A stretch of DNA of 64,000 nucleotides. Source: JAEWSN01 sp942493335. GTDB lineage: Bacteria > Bacillota > Clostridia > DSM-8532. Of the stretch, positions 15,863-25,059 are shown piece after piece (position 1 is the first letter of the stretch; each line of letters opens with the position of its first letter). The DNA is taken from the NCBI GenBank assembly GCA_942493335.1, contig OW818693.1:496001-560000 (forward strand), in the 5' to 3' direction. The translations under genes were made by a program, and so were the position numbers. Under the pieces are notes generated by a model that ran no database searches, had not been told where the DNA came from, and saw nothing but the letters and a program-made list of their open reading frames with translations.

Positions 15863-16990
15863 ATGGATGAACTGGTCAGGGCCCTGTTCGACGAGTTGAG
15901 AAGCCGGATCGACGCGATCGACCGGAACATGGTTCATTTGCTGGAGGAACGGATGCAGGTCGTGACCCGCATCTCGGAACTGAAGGCGAAACATGGCATT
16001 GCCGTGAAGGATCCGGGCCGGGAAAAACTGGTCCTGGAAAACATTCGGAAAAATGTGCGGGACGAAGCATTCGAATCCTACATGCTGCAGGTGTTTGAAG
16101 GGATCATGGCTTCGTCGCGCGCCTATCAGGAGAAGCAGATTGCTTCGGCCGAATCCCTGCATGCCGCCGCGGCAAGAATCCATCGATATGGCCTGCTGGG
16201 CGCAAAACTGAGCCATAGCCGCAGTCCGGAAATCCATGGCATCTGGTTCGACCGCCATGGGTTGAACGGCTCCTATGACCTGCTGGAGCGCAATCCCGAC
16301 GAACTGGCGGATCTGCTGCCTTCCCTGCGGGACCACGGTTATCAGGGCATCAATGTGACCATTCCGTACAAAACCCATATCATGCGCCACCTGGATGAGA
16401 TTTCCCCGGAAGCTCTCCGGATCGGCGCTGTGAACACCATCCTCATCGGGGAACGGATGAAGGGCTGCAACACGGATTACGCAGGCTTCGGCAGGCTGGT
16501 GGAAAGCATCCTTCCCTCCGGAACTGTCCGCAAGGCGGCCGTTCTCGGCACAGGCGGATCTTCCCGCGCGGTCATCGCCTGGCTCGAGGATCAGGGTGTG
16601 GAGGAACTGACGCTAGTATCCCGCGACCGCGACGAGGCGGCGCTGAAATGGCCCGGCCTGCACACGACCGGTTACGAAGGATTCCGCGCCGAAGGCTGCG
16701 ATCTGCTGGTGAACACGACGCCCGTGGGCATGTATCCGCACATGGATGCATCGCCGCTGGAAAGAGGGCAATTGTCCGGCGCCGGCTGCGTCATCGACCT
16801 CATCTACAATCCGCTTGAAACGCGCCTGCTCAGGGATGCGAAACAGCTGGGCATCCCGTGTGCGAACGGCCTGTTGATGCTGGTCGCCCAGGCCGTCGAG
16901 GCCCAGACCCTCTGGCAGGGCATGCCCTACGATCCGGCTGATGCGGAAGCCATTCTCGCCAAAATGTCCAACGGGGAGGCCGAGGCATGA
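15863..16990 (+). CDS. aroE: Chorismate mutase-shikimate dehydrogenase fusion protein
   Basis: A 375-residue two-domain protein. Residues about 1-90 form an AroQ-type (all-helical) chorismate mutase: LRSRIDAIDRNMVHLLEERM, then ISELKAKHGIAVKDPGREKLVL, with the conserved Arg, Lys and Arg-Glu positions. Residues about 108-375 are NADPH-dependent shikimate dehydrogenase: SHSRSPEIHGIWF (substrate Ser residues), NVTIPYK (catalytic Lys), NTDYAGF (Asp), dinucleotide loop GTGGSSRA, and VNTTPVGMYP. One polypeptide would thus act before chorismate (dehydroshikimate to shikimate) and after it (chorismate to prephenate). The start codon follows GGAAAGG. Its stop overlaps the aroK start by 4 bp (ATGA). Confidence 0.93.
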   Translation: MDELVRALFDELRSRIDAIDRNMVHLLEERMQVVTRISELKAKHGIAVKDPGREKLVLENIRKNVRDEAFESYMLQVFEGIMASSRAYQEKQIASAESLHAAAARIHRYGLLGAKLSHSRSPEIHGIWFDRHGLNGSYDLLERNPDELADLLPSLRDHGYQGINVTIPYKTHIMRHLDEISPEALRIGAVNTILIGERMKGCNTDYAGFGRLVESILPSGTVRKAAVLGTGGSSRAVIAWLEDQGVEELTLVSRDRDEAALKWPGLHTTGYEGFRAEGCDLLVNTTPVGMYPHMDASPLERGQLSGAGCVIDLIYNPLETRLLRDAKQLGIPCANGLLMLVAQAVEAQTLWQGMPYDPADAEAILAKMSNGEAEA

Positions 16991-17481
16991 ATCTGGTCCT
17001 GATTGGCGTCATGGGGTGCGGAAAAACCACGATCGGCCGCATGCTGTCCCGCCGGCTGAAACTAGCGTTCGTGGACATGGATGCGGAAATCGAGAAGCAG
17101 CACGGCCCCATCACGGGTATTTTCGAACGGGAGGGGGAGGACCATTTCCGTGATCTGGAGACCGCGATGGCGGAGGAACTGTCCACACGGAACGGCCTTG
17201 TCATCTCGACAGGGGGCGGTATCGTCAAACGCCCGGGAAATGTGTCCGCGCTCAAACGCAACGGTGTGGTCTTTTTTCTGGACCGTCCGGCTGCAGTCAT
17301 CCTGAAAAAATTGAATATCTCCCGTCGCCCCCTTTTGCGCGACGACCCGCAGAAGCTTCACGCCATTCTAGCGGAACGTTATCCACTCTATCGTGCGCAA
17401 TGTGATTTTCGCATAGATGCCTCCGGCACATTCCAGAAAACCCTGTCGCAGATCATTCCCATTTGGAACAAAAACCACTGA
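16987..17481 (+). CDS. aroK: Shikimate kinase
   Basis: A 164-residue P-loop kinase phosphorylating shikimate. Walker A is GVMGCGKTT, followed by the shikimate-binding DMDAEIE and the STGGG motif of the family; the lid-region Arg is in RRPLLR. Start ATG overlaps the preceding stop by 4 bp, so it is translationally coupled as the last gene of the aro operon. No strong terminator follows; the next gene has its own promoter 70 bp downstream. Confidence 0.94.
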   Translation: MNLVLIGVMGCGKTTIGRMLSRRLKLAFVDMDAEIEKQHGPITGIFEREGEDHFRDLETAMAEELSTRNGLVISTGGGIVKRPGNVSALKRNGVVFFLDRPAAVILKKLNISRRPLLRDDPQKLHAILAERYPLYRAQCDFRIDASGTFQKTLSQIIPIWNKNH

Positions 17482-17549
17482 AATTCAGGATTTTCACCGT
17501 TTTCATCATTTCTTTCCGATTCAGTATTTGCAATATGTGAAATATGAAC

Positions 17550-17578
17550 TTGCAAATCTGTCTTTTTTTGTGTACAAT
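17550..17578 (+). promoter_or_regulatory. Sigma-A promoter of the aminotransferase gene
   Basis: TTGCAA, 17-base T-rich spacer, TACAAT, 33 bp before the start codon. Confidence 0.65.
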
Positions 17579-17611
17579 GATTTCATTGTGCGAAGACATC
17601 CGGAGGGAAAT

Positions 17612-18874
17612 ATGCAGATGAACAGGCAGACAAGTACACCGTCGCAGCAGGCGGCCGTTCAGGCGGAATATGACGCATTCAAGGCCCAGGGATTGAAGCT
17701 GGACATGTCCCGCGGCAAGCCCTGCAGGGAACAGCTTGATCTTTCGGACGGCATGTATGTCGATTCCATCACCCTCAAGGCAGCGGACGGCACGGATTGC
17801 CGCAATTACGGCAATGTGGACGGTTTGCCGGAAGCACGCGCCCTGTTTGCGTCCCTTTTCGGCATCACCGCGGACGAAGTGATGGTTGGCGGGAATTCCT
17901 CGCTGAACCTCATGTACGATACCTTTGTGCGTGCTTATCTTCATGGCCTCTGCGGCTGTGAAAAACCCTGGAGCCAGCTGGACAAGGTGAAATTCCTCTG
18001 TCCTGTTCCCGGATATGACCGTCATTTCGCCATCTGTGAACTGTTCGGCATGGAAATGATTCCGGTTTCGATGACATCGACCGGACCTGATATGGACGAA
18101 GTGGAGAGGCTTGCCGCTTCGGATCCCGCCGTCAAGGGCATTTGGTGCGTTCCGCTCTACAGCAACCCCACCGGTGTTTCCTATTCGGATGAGACAGTCC
18201 GCAGACTTGCCGCCATGAAGACAGCCGCCCCGGATTTCCTTGTTTTCTGGGACAACGCGTATGCCTTCCATCATCTGTATGAGGAAGGGGATCAGGTTCT
18301 TGACATGCTCGGTACCTGTCGGGATGCGGGAAATCCAGATCGCGTCATCATGTTTTCCTCCACATCGAAGATCACCTGGCCAGGCGCCGGCATTGCCATC
18401 CTCGCAGCAAGCAAGACCCAGGTTGCCCGCATCAAGAAGCTGATGGGCATTCAGACCATCGGTCCGGACAAAATCACGCAGTTGATGCATGTCCGGCACA
18501 TGAAGGATGAGGCCAATGTGCGTTCCCTCATGAAACGCCATGCCGACATCATCCGACCGAAGTTCGAGATGGTGCTGGACATTCTGGAAGCCGAGTTCTC
18601 CGGTACCGGAATCGCCTCATGGAACCGTCCCAAAGGCGGGTATTTCATCAGCCTCGATGTGGTTCCCGGCACCGCGAAACGCGTTGTACAGCTCGCGAAG
18701 GAAGCTGGCGTCATTCTGACCCCAGCAGGAGCCACCTGGCCGCTCGGTAAGGATCCTCAGGACAGCAACATCCGTATTGCGCCAACCTTCCCGCCGTTGG
18801 AGGAACTCCGAACGGCCATCAGGATCCTATGTGTATGTGTCAGGCTGGCTGCCCAGGAGATGGAAACTGTCTGA
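17612..18874 (+). CDS. PLP-dependent aspartate aminotransferase (subgroup Ic type, MocR-like family)
   Basis: A 420-residue fold-type I aminotransferase. LDMSRGKPCREQLDLS at the N-terminus, YGNVDGLPEARALFASLFG, GGNSSLNLMYD, YSNPTGVSYSD, WDNAYAFHHL and the PLP-lysine segment SSTSKITWPGAG match the family (Pfam once named Aminotran_MocR) that contains characterised aspartate aminotransferases of Corynebacterium and Firmicutes. It would interconvert aspartate/oxaloacetate with glutamate, feeding lysC and amino-acid synthesis. The ATG at 17612 follows CGGAGGG; the long upstream frame overlaps aroK and is not used. It has its own promoter and a strong terminator, so it is a single-gene unit. Confidence 0.88.
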   Translation: MQMNRQTSTPSQQAAVQAEYDAFKAQGLKLDMSRGKPCREQLDLSDGMYVDSITLKAADGTDCRNYGNVDGLPEARALFASLFGITADEVMVGGNSSLNLMYDTFVRAYLHGLCGCEKPWSQLDKVKFLCPVPGYDRHFAICELFGMEMIPVSMTSTGPDMDEVERLAASDPAVKGIWCVPLYSNPTGVSYSDETVRRLAAMKTAAPDFLVFWDNAYAFHHLYEEGDQVLDMLGTCRDAGNPDRVIMFSSTSKITWPGAGIAILAASKTQVARIKKLMGIQTIGPDKITQLMHVRHMKDEANVRSLMKRHADIIRPKFEMVLDILEAEFSGTGIASWNRPKGGYFISLDVVPGTAKRVVQLAKEAGVILTPAGATWPLGKDPQDSNIRIAPTFPPLEELRTAIRILCVCVRLAAQEMETV

Positions 18875-18902
18875 GAATCGAATCAAACCTCAACAAGGAA
18901 GA

Positions 18903-18928
18903 GGAGGGGCTGATGCTCCTCCTTTTTT
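18903..18928 (+). terminator. Intrinsic terminator of the aminotransferase gene
   Basis: GGAGGGGC/GCTCCTCC 8-bp stem (one G-T), TGAT loop, then six Ts. Confidence 0.85.
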
Positions 18929-19224
18929 CAGCTGTTTTCAGCTATTTTCATTTTCATACAAGATACACTGATATTCGACAAAAATGACGATATTTTAGGT
19001 CTATGGTCATATGGATTTTTTCCGAGTGACAGTATATAATGGACATTGCGTCAGAAGAAAAGCACGACATTTCATACGGACGACAGCACGTATTTACAAC
19101 ATGTCTTCCCACCAGTTTCGAAGCCGTCTCGCCTGTTCTCTACCTGTCATGTTCACACAGACAGGTATTATGGCCGGCCCAATAGAATCATGCCGGGAAT
19201 GACTTATGCACGGAGGAAGCCGAG
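18929..19224 (+). other. Leader/promoter region of purB
   Basis: No gene is seen. A consensus TATAAT occurs at about 19035-19040 but no convincing -35 sits 16-18 bp upstream. If used, it gives a leader of about 185 nt. The leader contains a perfect 8-bp hairpin TACCTGTC/GACAGGTA (19141-19148 with 19160-19167). The xpt-type purine riboswitch consensus is not present. Confidence 0.35.
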
Positions 19225-20655
19225 TTGAGCAGAAACGTCTATGAAAGCCCTCTCAATGCCCGATACGCCAGCGATGAAATGCAGTTCCTCTTCTCGCCGG
19301 ACAAAAAGTTCCGAACATGGCGCAAACTGTGGATCGCATTGGCGGAATCCGAAATGGAACTCGGCCTTGGCATTACGCAGGAACAAATCGACCAGATGAA
19401 GGCGTTTGCCGAAGACATCAATTACGAGGTCGCCGAGGCATTCGAAAAGGAAACACGTCACGACGTCATGTCACATGTGCATGCCTTCGGCGCGCAGGCC
19501 GAACTGGCCCGTCCCATCATTCACCTGGGCGCGACCTCCTGTTATGTCGGGGACAATACGGATGTTCTGATCTTCGCGGAAGCGCTTTGTCTGATCCGGC
19601 GCAAAGTGGCCGCCGTTATCTCAAAACTCAGTGATTTCGCCATGGAATACAAGAGCATGCCCACCTTGGGTTTCACCCATTTCCAGCCCGCCCAACCCGT
19701 CACGGTCGGCAAACGTGCCTGTCTCTGGATTCAGGAACTGTTGCTGGACCTTGAGGAGCTGGATTTCGTCATCGACCATCTCCGGCTGCTTGGCAACAAG
19801 GGAACAACCGGCACCCAGGCAAGCTTTCTGGAACTTTTCGAAGGGGATCACGCAAAGGTGCGTGAACTCGAACGCAGGATTGCTGAAAAACTCGGATATC
19901 CTGCTGTCATGCCTGTTTCCGGCCAGACCTATTCAAGGAAGCAGGATTCCCGCATTATGAACATCCTGAGCGGTATCGCGCAAAGCGGCTGGAAATTCAG
20001 CAACGATATGCGCCTGCTCGCCAACCTGAAGGAGATGGAAGAACCTTTTGAGAAGAAACAGATCGGTTCCTCCGCAATGGCGTACAAACGAAATCCCATG
20101 CGCAGCGAACGTATCTCGTCCCTGGCGCGGTATGTGGTGACGGATGCGCTGAATCCGGCCATCACCAGCGGAACGCAATGGTTCGAACGTACGCTGGACG
20201 ATTCCGCGAACCGGCGCATCAGCCTCCCGGAAGGGTTCCTCGCTGTGGATGCCATTCTCGGCATCTGGCTCAACATCGCCGGCGGCATGGTGGTTTACCC
20301 GAAGATGATCGAACGCCGCCTGATGGAGGAACTCCCCTTCATGGCCACGGAAAACATCCTGATGGCCGCTGTCAAACGCGGGGGAGACCGTCAGGACCTC
20401 CATGAGCGCATTCGTATCCACTCCATGGATGCGGCCAGAACCGTCAAGGTGGAGGGAAAACAGAACGATCTGATGTCACGAATCGCCTCCGATCCCGCCT
20501 TTGGTCTCGATGAAACCGAATTGGCAAAAGTGCTGGACCCGGCCCTGTATGTCGGTCGCAGCCCGGAACAGGTGGAAGAGTTCCTCCTGGAAACCGTTCG
20601 GCCGGCTATCGCACAGTATGCGAACGAGAACATGAACGTTGAACTGAAGGCCTGA
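19225..20655 (+). CDS. purB: Adenylosuccinate lyase
   Basis: A 476-residue member of the fumarase/aspartase superfamily that removes fumarate from SAICAR and adenylosuccinate in purine synthesis. Seen: RYASDEM near the N-terminus, RHDVMSHVHAF, HLGATSCYVGDNTD, TLGFTHFQPAQPVTVGKRA, and the superfamily signature GSSAMAYKRNPMRSERI. The start is a TTG: GGAGGAAG ends 5 bases before it, it gives the family N-terminus, and no ATG or GTG is better placed. It lies 47 bp upstream of a GntR-type regulator in the same orientation. Confidence 0.94.
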   Translation: MSRNVYESPLNARYASDEMQFLFSPDKKFRTWRKLWIALAESEMELGLGITQEQIDQMKAFAEDINYEVAEAFEKETRHDVMSHVHAFGAQAELARPIIHLGATSCYVGDNTDVLIFAEALCLIRRKVAAVISKLSDFAMEYKSMPTLGFTHFQPAQPVTVGKRACLWIQELLLDLEELDFVIDHLRLLGNKGTTGTQASFLELFEGDHAKVRELERRIAEKLGYPAVMPVSGQTYSRKQDSRIMNILSGIAQSGWKFSNDMRLLANLKEMEEPFEKKQIGSSAMAYKRNPMRSERISSLARYVVTDALNPAITSGTQWFERTLDDSANRRISLPEGFLAVDAILGIWLNIAGGMVVYPKMIERRLMEELPFMATENILMAAVKRGGDRQDLHERIRIHSMDAARTVKVEGKQNDLMSRIASDPAFGLDETELAKVLDPALYVGRSPEQVEEFLLETVRPAIAQYANENMNVELKA

Positions 20656-20702
20656 ACCACCAGCCGGGTTTCCGAACGCAATACGCACTGGAGGCAATCC
20701 AT

Positions 20703-21446
20703 ATGACAACCATCAACAAGTACAGTAGTGTACCGCTCTATTTCCAGCTGAAGACGATGATCCAGGAGAAAATCGAAAACGACATCTATCCTTCGGATTC
20801 GAAAATTCCCTCGGAGCAGGATCTTTGCGAAGAATTCGACATCAGCCGGCCGACGGTCCGCCAGGCCATCAGCGAACTGACCAGCAGTGGCCATCTGTAC
20901 AAGTTGAAGGGGAAGGGTACGTTTGTCTCCAAACAAAAAACCATGATCAACATCAAGGACTACAATGGCTTTACGGATTCCATCCTGGACAGCAAGAATC
21001 CGTCTGCCATCCAGTTTCTTTCCATGGAGAAGGTGACGAACCTTTCTTTCCACAAACTGAACGAAACTTTTTCCATCAGACCGGAATCGGTCGTGGATTT
21101 CGCCTGTATTGTATGGGTCGGAACACATGGAGACGAAATTGTTTCATTGAATGAATCCTGGATTCCGCTTGCTTTGTTTCCCGACATCATCGAGGACCTG
21201 ACCCAAAAAAAATCAAGTCAGGAGATCGTGAAGGGGAAGTATCCGTTGTTGCCCTATCACGCCCGCAGCATCATGGACATCATCCACACGGACCCCGTCG
21301 AGGCGTCCCGTCTGCATGTCCAGCCCGGACAGCCGCTCATACGTATCGTGAATACGCTTCATGCGCGGGATGAGAAACCGGTCGAGTTGATTGTGACAAA
21401 ATATCGGGCGGATAAGTGCAAACTGGTTTTTGACAGCCACAGATAA
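20703..21446 (+). CDS. GntR-family transcriptional regulator with UTRA ligand domain
   Basis: A 247-residue HutC-subfamily GntR protein. Residues about 8-75 form the winged helix (PLYFQLKTMIQEKI, PSEQDLCEEFDISRPTVRQAI, GKGTFVS). Residues about 95-245 form a UTRA domain, which binds small effectors such as sugar phosphates or amino-acid derivatives. GGAGG precedes the ATG. It follows purB by 47 bp and may be cotranscribed with it, but nothing in the sequence shows that it regulates purine genes; HutC-type regulators more often act on transport or catabolic operons. A terminator follows about 75 bp downstream. Confidence 0.88.
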   Translation: MTTINKYSSVPLYFQLKTMIQEKIENDIYPSDSKIPSEQDLCEEFDISRPTVRQAISELTSSGHLYKLKGKGTFVSKQKTMINIKDYNGFTDSILDSKNPSAIQFLSMEKVTNLSFHKLNETFSIRPESVVDFACIVWVGTHGDEIVSLNESWIPLALFPDIIEDLTQKKSSQEIVKGKYPLLPYHARSIMDIIHTDPVEASRLHVQPGQPLIRIVNTLHARDEKPVELIVTKYRADKCKLVFDSHR

Positions 21447-21522
21447 TCGCTGGTTACCCAGCCGTATGGCAATGAGTCACACAATGGCCCACTTCATGAC
21501 AATGATCCGCAGGACAGAAAAG

Positions 21523-21552
21523 AAGGGTTTCCGTATGGAACCCTTTTTTTTC
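21523..21552 (+). terminator. Intrinsic terminator of the purB-gntR unit
   Basis: AGGGTTTCC pairs with GGAACCCT (one bulged T) around GTAT, followed by eight Ts. Confidence 0.8.
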
Positions 21553-21693
21553 GATGTATTCATTAGTAACTGAAAAGCAGCTTATATTCACATTTTCCAA
21601 CGATATCTCAAGATATTCGATCTATATTTCACTTGTTTCCTGTGAATTAATTGCGCCATGGAATAAAAAAATCCCGATTCACCATAAATATCA

Positions 21694-21704
21694 TGTGGTA
21701 TACT
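21694..21704 (+). promoter_or_regulatory. Extended -10 promoter of the aminopeptidase gene
   Basis: TGGTATACT gives a TGn extended -10; the -35 region (GATTCA, 17 bp upstream) is poor. The rest of the 345-bp gap 21447-21791 holds only the preceding terminator and AT-rich sequence. Confidence 0.5.
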
Positions 21705-21791
21705 GTTCCCATGATGCATGCGCCGTGGAGGCCCGACACTTGGAACCGCTTCCAGCAGGCGTTGCCACATCTTTTATATGGGGGGTAATTC

Positions 21792-23825
21792 ATGCAAAAC
21801 GAACAATTGGGAAATGGCCTTTATCAGGATGAAAACGACTCTTTCGCTTCTGAAACCACAGAATCCTTGGCAGGTACGAAAGAAGCCGGGGATGTGGATA
21901 CCCAGTCTTCAGAAGAGGAAACGCCTGTCGGCAAAGCCGTCATCCCTGCCGAAAAGCCTGCAAAGTCCCCAAAATCCACCAAAAGCGGCAAGACGGCCGC
22001 ATCCGCAAAAAAGGCGAAACCCGGCAATAAAATAACCACGATTGCTGCAAAGAAATCTGCAGCTGATGGGAAAAAACCTGCCGCACAAGCGAAAGGCGTA
22101 AAGAAATCAATATCTGTAGCTGTTGCCCTTCCTGAAACATCAGTTGTTGCCGAAACAGCAGCTGCGCCAGCCCCTTCGACGCCCGTCACCTCCGGTAGGC
22201 GTGGACGCAAACCGAACGCTGAAAAGGCCACACTTGCAGGTGTTGCCGCAGTGAGTGGCACCCCAGTCGAAACGACCGTGGCAGCACCGAAAAGACCCGG
22301 TCGGCCGAAGGGCAGCAAGAACCTGCATTCCAAAGCGTCACAGGTTGCTGCCGTCAAGATTCCCGCCAAACGCGGCCGCAAGCCAAAAGCCTTGCTGTCC
22401 ATGGAAACAGCAGCCACCAGCGGAACCAAACTTGCCGATCAGCTCGGTTACAAGGTATCCAACGCGTGGGAAGACAAGAAGTTGAAGCGCAAGCAGGTCT
22501 TCGATTTCTCCGGAAACTACATGACCTTCCTGAACAAGGCGAAGACGGAACGTGAGTTCGTGAAGGAAGCCGTCCTCCTCTCTGAAAAGAAAGGTTTCCG
22601 GAATCTTGATGCCATGGCATCGGACATGCGGCTTGTGCCCGGCGACAAGATATATCGCGTCGTCAAGAACAAACTGATCATGATGGCCGTTGTCGGCAGC
22701 AAACCGATGATGGAGGGTGTCCGCATACTCGGTGCGCACATTGATTCCCCGCGCATTGATATCAAGCAGAATCCATTGTATGAAGCCAATGACATGGCAT
22801 TCCTAAAGACCCATTATTACGGCGGCATCAAGAAATACCAGTGGACCGCCATCCCGGTTGCCATCCACGGTGTTTTCGTAAAAACGGACGGAACAACGGT
22901 TGATGTGCTGATTGGCGAAGACGACAAAGACCCGATTTTCACGATCACGGATCTTCTTCCGCACCTTGCGAAGGACCAATATGACAAAAAGCTGGGCGAC
23001 GCCATCGCCGGAGAAACACTGAACATCCTGCTTGGATCCGAACCGTATCTTGGCGAAGAATCCAAGGAGAAGGTCAAGCTGAATGTAATGCGGCTGCTTA
23101 GTGAAATGTACGGTGTCAAGGAAGAGGACTTCCTGTCTGCCGAACTGGAAATCGTTCCTGCCTTCAAGGCCCGCGACCTGGGTCTGGACCGTTCCATGAT
23201 CGGCGCTTACGGGCACGACGACAAGGTCTGCGCCTATCCCGCCATGATGGCGGTTCTGGAATCCGAAGATCCGCAGGTCACATCCCTTTGCATCCTCACC
23301 GACAAGGAGGAAATTGGCAGCGTGGGGAATACCGGTGCCGAATCCCGTGCGATGGAGAATTTCCTTGCGGAATTGTGCGCCATGACTTCTGTCGCACCCT
23401 ATTCGGATCTTGCCCTGCGCAAGTGCCTCGACAACGCCAAGATGCTCTCTGCTGACGTTACGGCGGCAGTCGATCCGAACTATGAAGGGACGCATGACAA
23501 ACTGAATGCATCCTATCTCGGCAAGGGCATGGCCATCATGAAGTACAGCGGCGCCCGCGGAAAATCCGGCGCATCCGATGCCAACGCGGAATATGTGGCG
23601 GAAATCCGGAAACTCCTCAACGATAACGGCATCGCATGGCAGACCACGGAGCTCGGAGCGGTGGACAAGGGCGGTGGAGGCACCATCGCGATGATGATCG
23701 CCAACCTCGGCGTGGACGTCATCGATTGCGGCGTGCCTGTTCTTTCCATGCACGCACCGTTTGAAGTCATCAGCAAGGTGGACTTGTTCAACACCTACAA
23801 GGCTTATGTAGCCTTCTTGAAATAA
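21792..23825 (+). CDS. M18-family metalloaminopeptidase with AT-hook-bearing N-terminal extension
   Basis: A 677-residue protein. From about residue 212 it is an M18 (DAP/LAP4/ApeA-like) zinc aminopeptidase: GAHIDSPRIDIK (metal His), GHDDKVCAYPAMM (bridging Asp), DKEEIGSVGNTGAES (catalytic and metal Glu), SADVTAAVDPN and a C-terminal LSMHAPFEV (metal His). Typical bacterial M18 enzymes are about 430-470 residues, matching this part alone. Residues 1-210 are a disordered, Lys/Ala/Pro-rich tail: acidic first (1-55), then basic, with three AT-hook-like motifs, GRRGRKPN (135-142), KRPGRPKGS (167-175) and KRGRKPK (193-199). AT-hooks bind the minor groove of AT-rich DNA. The tail is in frame with the only good ribosome binding site (GGGGGG before ATG 21792), so it is translated. 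It may tether the peptidase to the nucleoid or bind polyanions. Own promoter and terminator. Confidence 0.92.
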   Translation: MQNEQLGNGLYQDENDSFASETTESLAGTKEAGDVDTQSSEEETPVGKAVIPAEKPAKSPKSTKSGKTAASAKKAKPGNKITTIAAKKSAADGKKPAAQAKGVKKSISVAVALPETSVVAETAAAPAPSTPVTSGRRGRKPNAEKATLAGVAAVSGTPVETTVAAPKRPGRPKGSKNLHSKASQVAAVKIPAKRGRKPKALLSMETAATSGTKLADQLGYKVSNAWEDKKLKRKQVFDFSGNYMTFLNKAKTEREFVKEAVLLSEKKGFRNLDAMASDMRLVPGDKIYRVVKNKLIMMAVVGSKPMMEGVRILGAHIDSPRIDIKQNPLYEANDMAFLKTHYYGGIKKYQWTAIPVAIHGVFVKTDGTTVDVLIGEDDKDPIFTITDLLPHLAKDQYDKKLGDAIAGETLNILLGSEPYLGEESKEKVKLNVMRLLSEMYGVKEEDFLSAELEIVPAFKARDLGLDRSMIGAYGHDDKVCAYPAMMAVLESEDPQVTSLCILTDKEEIGSVGNTGAESRAMENFLAELCAMTSVAPYSDLALRKCLDNAKMLSADVTAAVDPNYEGTHDKLNASYLGKGMAIMKYSGARGKSGASDANAEYVAEIRKLLNDNGIAWQTTELGAVDKGGGGTIAMMIANLGVDVIDCGVPVLSMHAPFEVISKVDLFNTYKAYVAFLK

Positions 23826-23874
23826 GAGACCTGATCCATATCAGGCCCACAGGCACGCGATAAAGGACAGAAAA

Positions 23875-23908
23875 GCGGGATGCAGTGTCAGATTGCATCC
23901 CGCTTTTT
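23875..23908 (+). terminator. Intrinsic terminator of the aminopeptidase gene
   Basis: Perfect 10-bp stem GCGGGATGCA/TGCATCCCGC, 9-nt loop, then TTTTT. It lies between convergent genes. Confidence 0.9.
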
Positions 23909-23967
23909 ATGACTTATAAACCCGGCAACTGATTGGTATCGTTTACGACGGTCGAATGACGATGCTA

Positions 23968-25038
23968 TCAATTGTCATTTTCCTTTTTCTTGCGTCTCGC
24001 CGGGCTGACATGGGAGAGAGGGTTGCTCTCAATCGCCTCTCTGAGGCGCTTTTCATCGACATGCGTGTAGATCTCCGTGGTGGAGATGCTTTCATGGCCC
24101 AGAATCTCCTGAAGGGATCGAATGTCGACGTGCCCATGCTTGTACATCAAGGTTGCTGCGGTATGCCGCAGCTTATGCGTCGTATATTTCGAGGTATCCA
24201 GACCGGCCATGCCGATATGCTTTTGGACCACATGCTGTACTGTCCGCCTGGCAATTCGGCTTTTACGCTCACTTAAAAACAAGGCGTTTCTATCCTGAAC
24301 ACCTTCTTTGGGACGATCTTCCATATAGGCGCCAATCGCCAATGAGCAGGCCTCATTCAGATATACGGTGCGTTCTTTCCCACCTTTTCCCATTATCGTC
24401 AACCGGTCATCCCGAATGTCTTTTGCATTGATCCCAACCAATTCCGAAAGACGCATTCCGCAGTTCAGAAACAAGGTGATGATGGCATAGTCACGAGAAT
24501 AGAGCCGGCCGTCAATGGAATCCAGAAGACGATTGCTTTCATCCAGGTTCAAAAAGCGTGGCTGACGTTTGAGGATTTTTGGTGTTTCCAATTCACGGGT
24601 CGGATTGTTTTCAATCAATTTGGCCTTGCTGACCAGATAATTGAAAAACGATTTCAGGCAGGCAACCTTGCGGGCCCGCGCGTGCGCTTTGTTTACCCGG
24701 TCGCGGCCGACATACGACAGGAAGGCGTACAATTCGCTCAAATCCGTTTCAGCAAGCAAATCTGCATGGACGTCAGACAAATCGATTTCATGGAAGCTTT
24801 CATCCGAATCATCCTTGAGCACGACGGCGCCGCGATACAGCAGAACGAATCGAAGAAACATACGCAGATCATATGTGTATGCCAGAATGGTGTTTTCTGA
24901 TTTACCTTTGATGGTAAGCATGTAGTTCAGGAAGTCCTGGAGGATTTGCGGATCTGCCTGATGAGGGTCTGATGCGCCGGCCTGATGCGCGTTGCCCAGG
25001 TGCGATCCGGCCTGATTCGGGCGCGTTTGCTCTTTCAT
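23968..25038 (-). CDS. xerC: Xer-family tyrosine recombinase
   Basis: A 356-residue site-specific recombinase. N-terminal SAM-like core-binding domain (about 30-150) with the clostridial-style insert FHEIDLSDVHADLL, then the catalytic domain: Arg in NCGMRLSELVG, Lys in GKGGKERTVYL, HKLRHTAATL (His-x-x-Arg), LGHESISTTEIYTH (His and the nucleophilic Tyr). All six catalytic positions are present. In Clostridia this form is the chromosome-dimer resolving Xer protein rather than a phage integrase. The ATG at 25036-25038 follows AAGGAGGAGG; the upstream open frame is not needed. The gene is preceded by a perfect inverted repeat and then by a Cys-rich small gene on the same strand; the leader seems to have been split by an insertion (25068-26832). 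Confidence 0.92.
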   Translation of the reverse strand: MKEQTRPNQAGSHLGNAHQAGASDPHQADPQILQDFLNYMLTIKGKSENTILAYTYDLRMFLRFVLLYRGAVVLKDDSDESFHEIDLSDVHADLLAETDLSELYAFLSYVGRDRVNKAHARARKVACLKSFFNYLVSKAKLIENNPTRELETPKILKRQPRFLNLDESNRLLDSIDGRLYSRDYAIITLFLNCGMRLSELVGINAKDIRDDRLTIMGKGGKERTVYLNEACSLAIGAYMEDRPKEGVQDRNALFLSERKSRIARRTVQHVVQKHIGMAGLDTSKYTTHKLRHTAATLMYKHGHVDIRSLQEILGHESISTTEIYTHVDEKRLREAIESNPLSHVSPARRKKKENDN

Positions 25039-25059
25039 CACTATTCGCCTCCTCCTTAT

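Noticed and set aside
18960..19224. Purine riboswitch upstream of purB
   Set aside because: No conserved three-way-junction core sequence was found in the leader.
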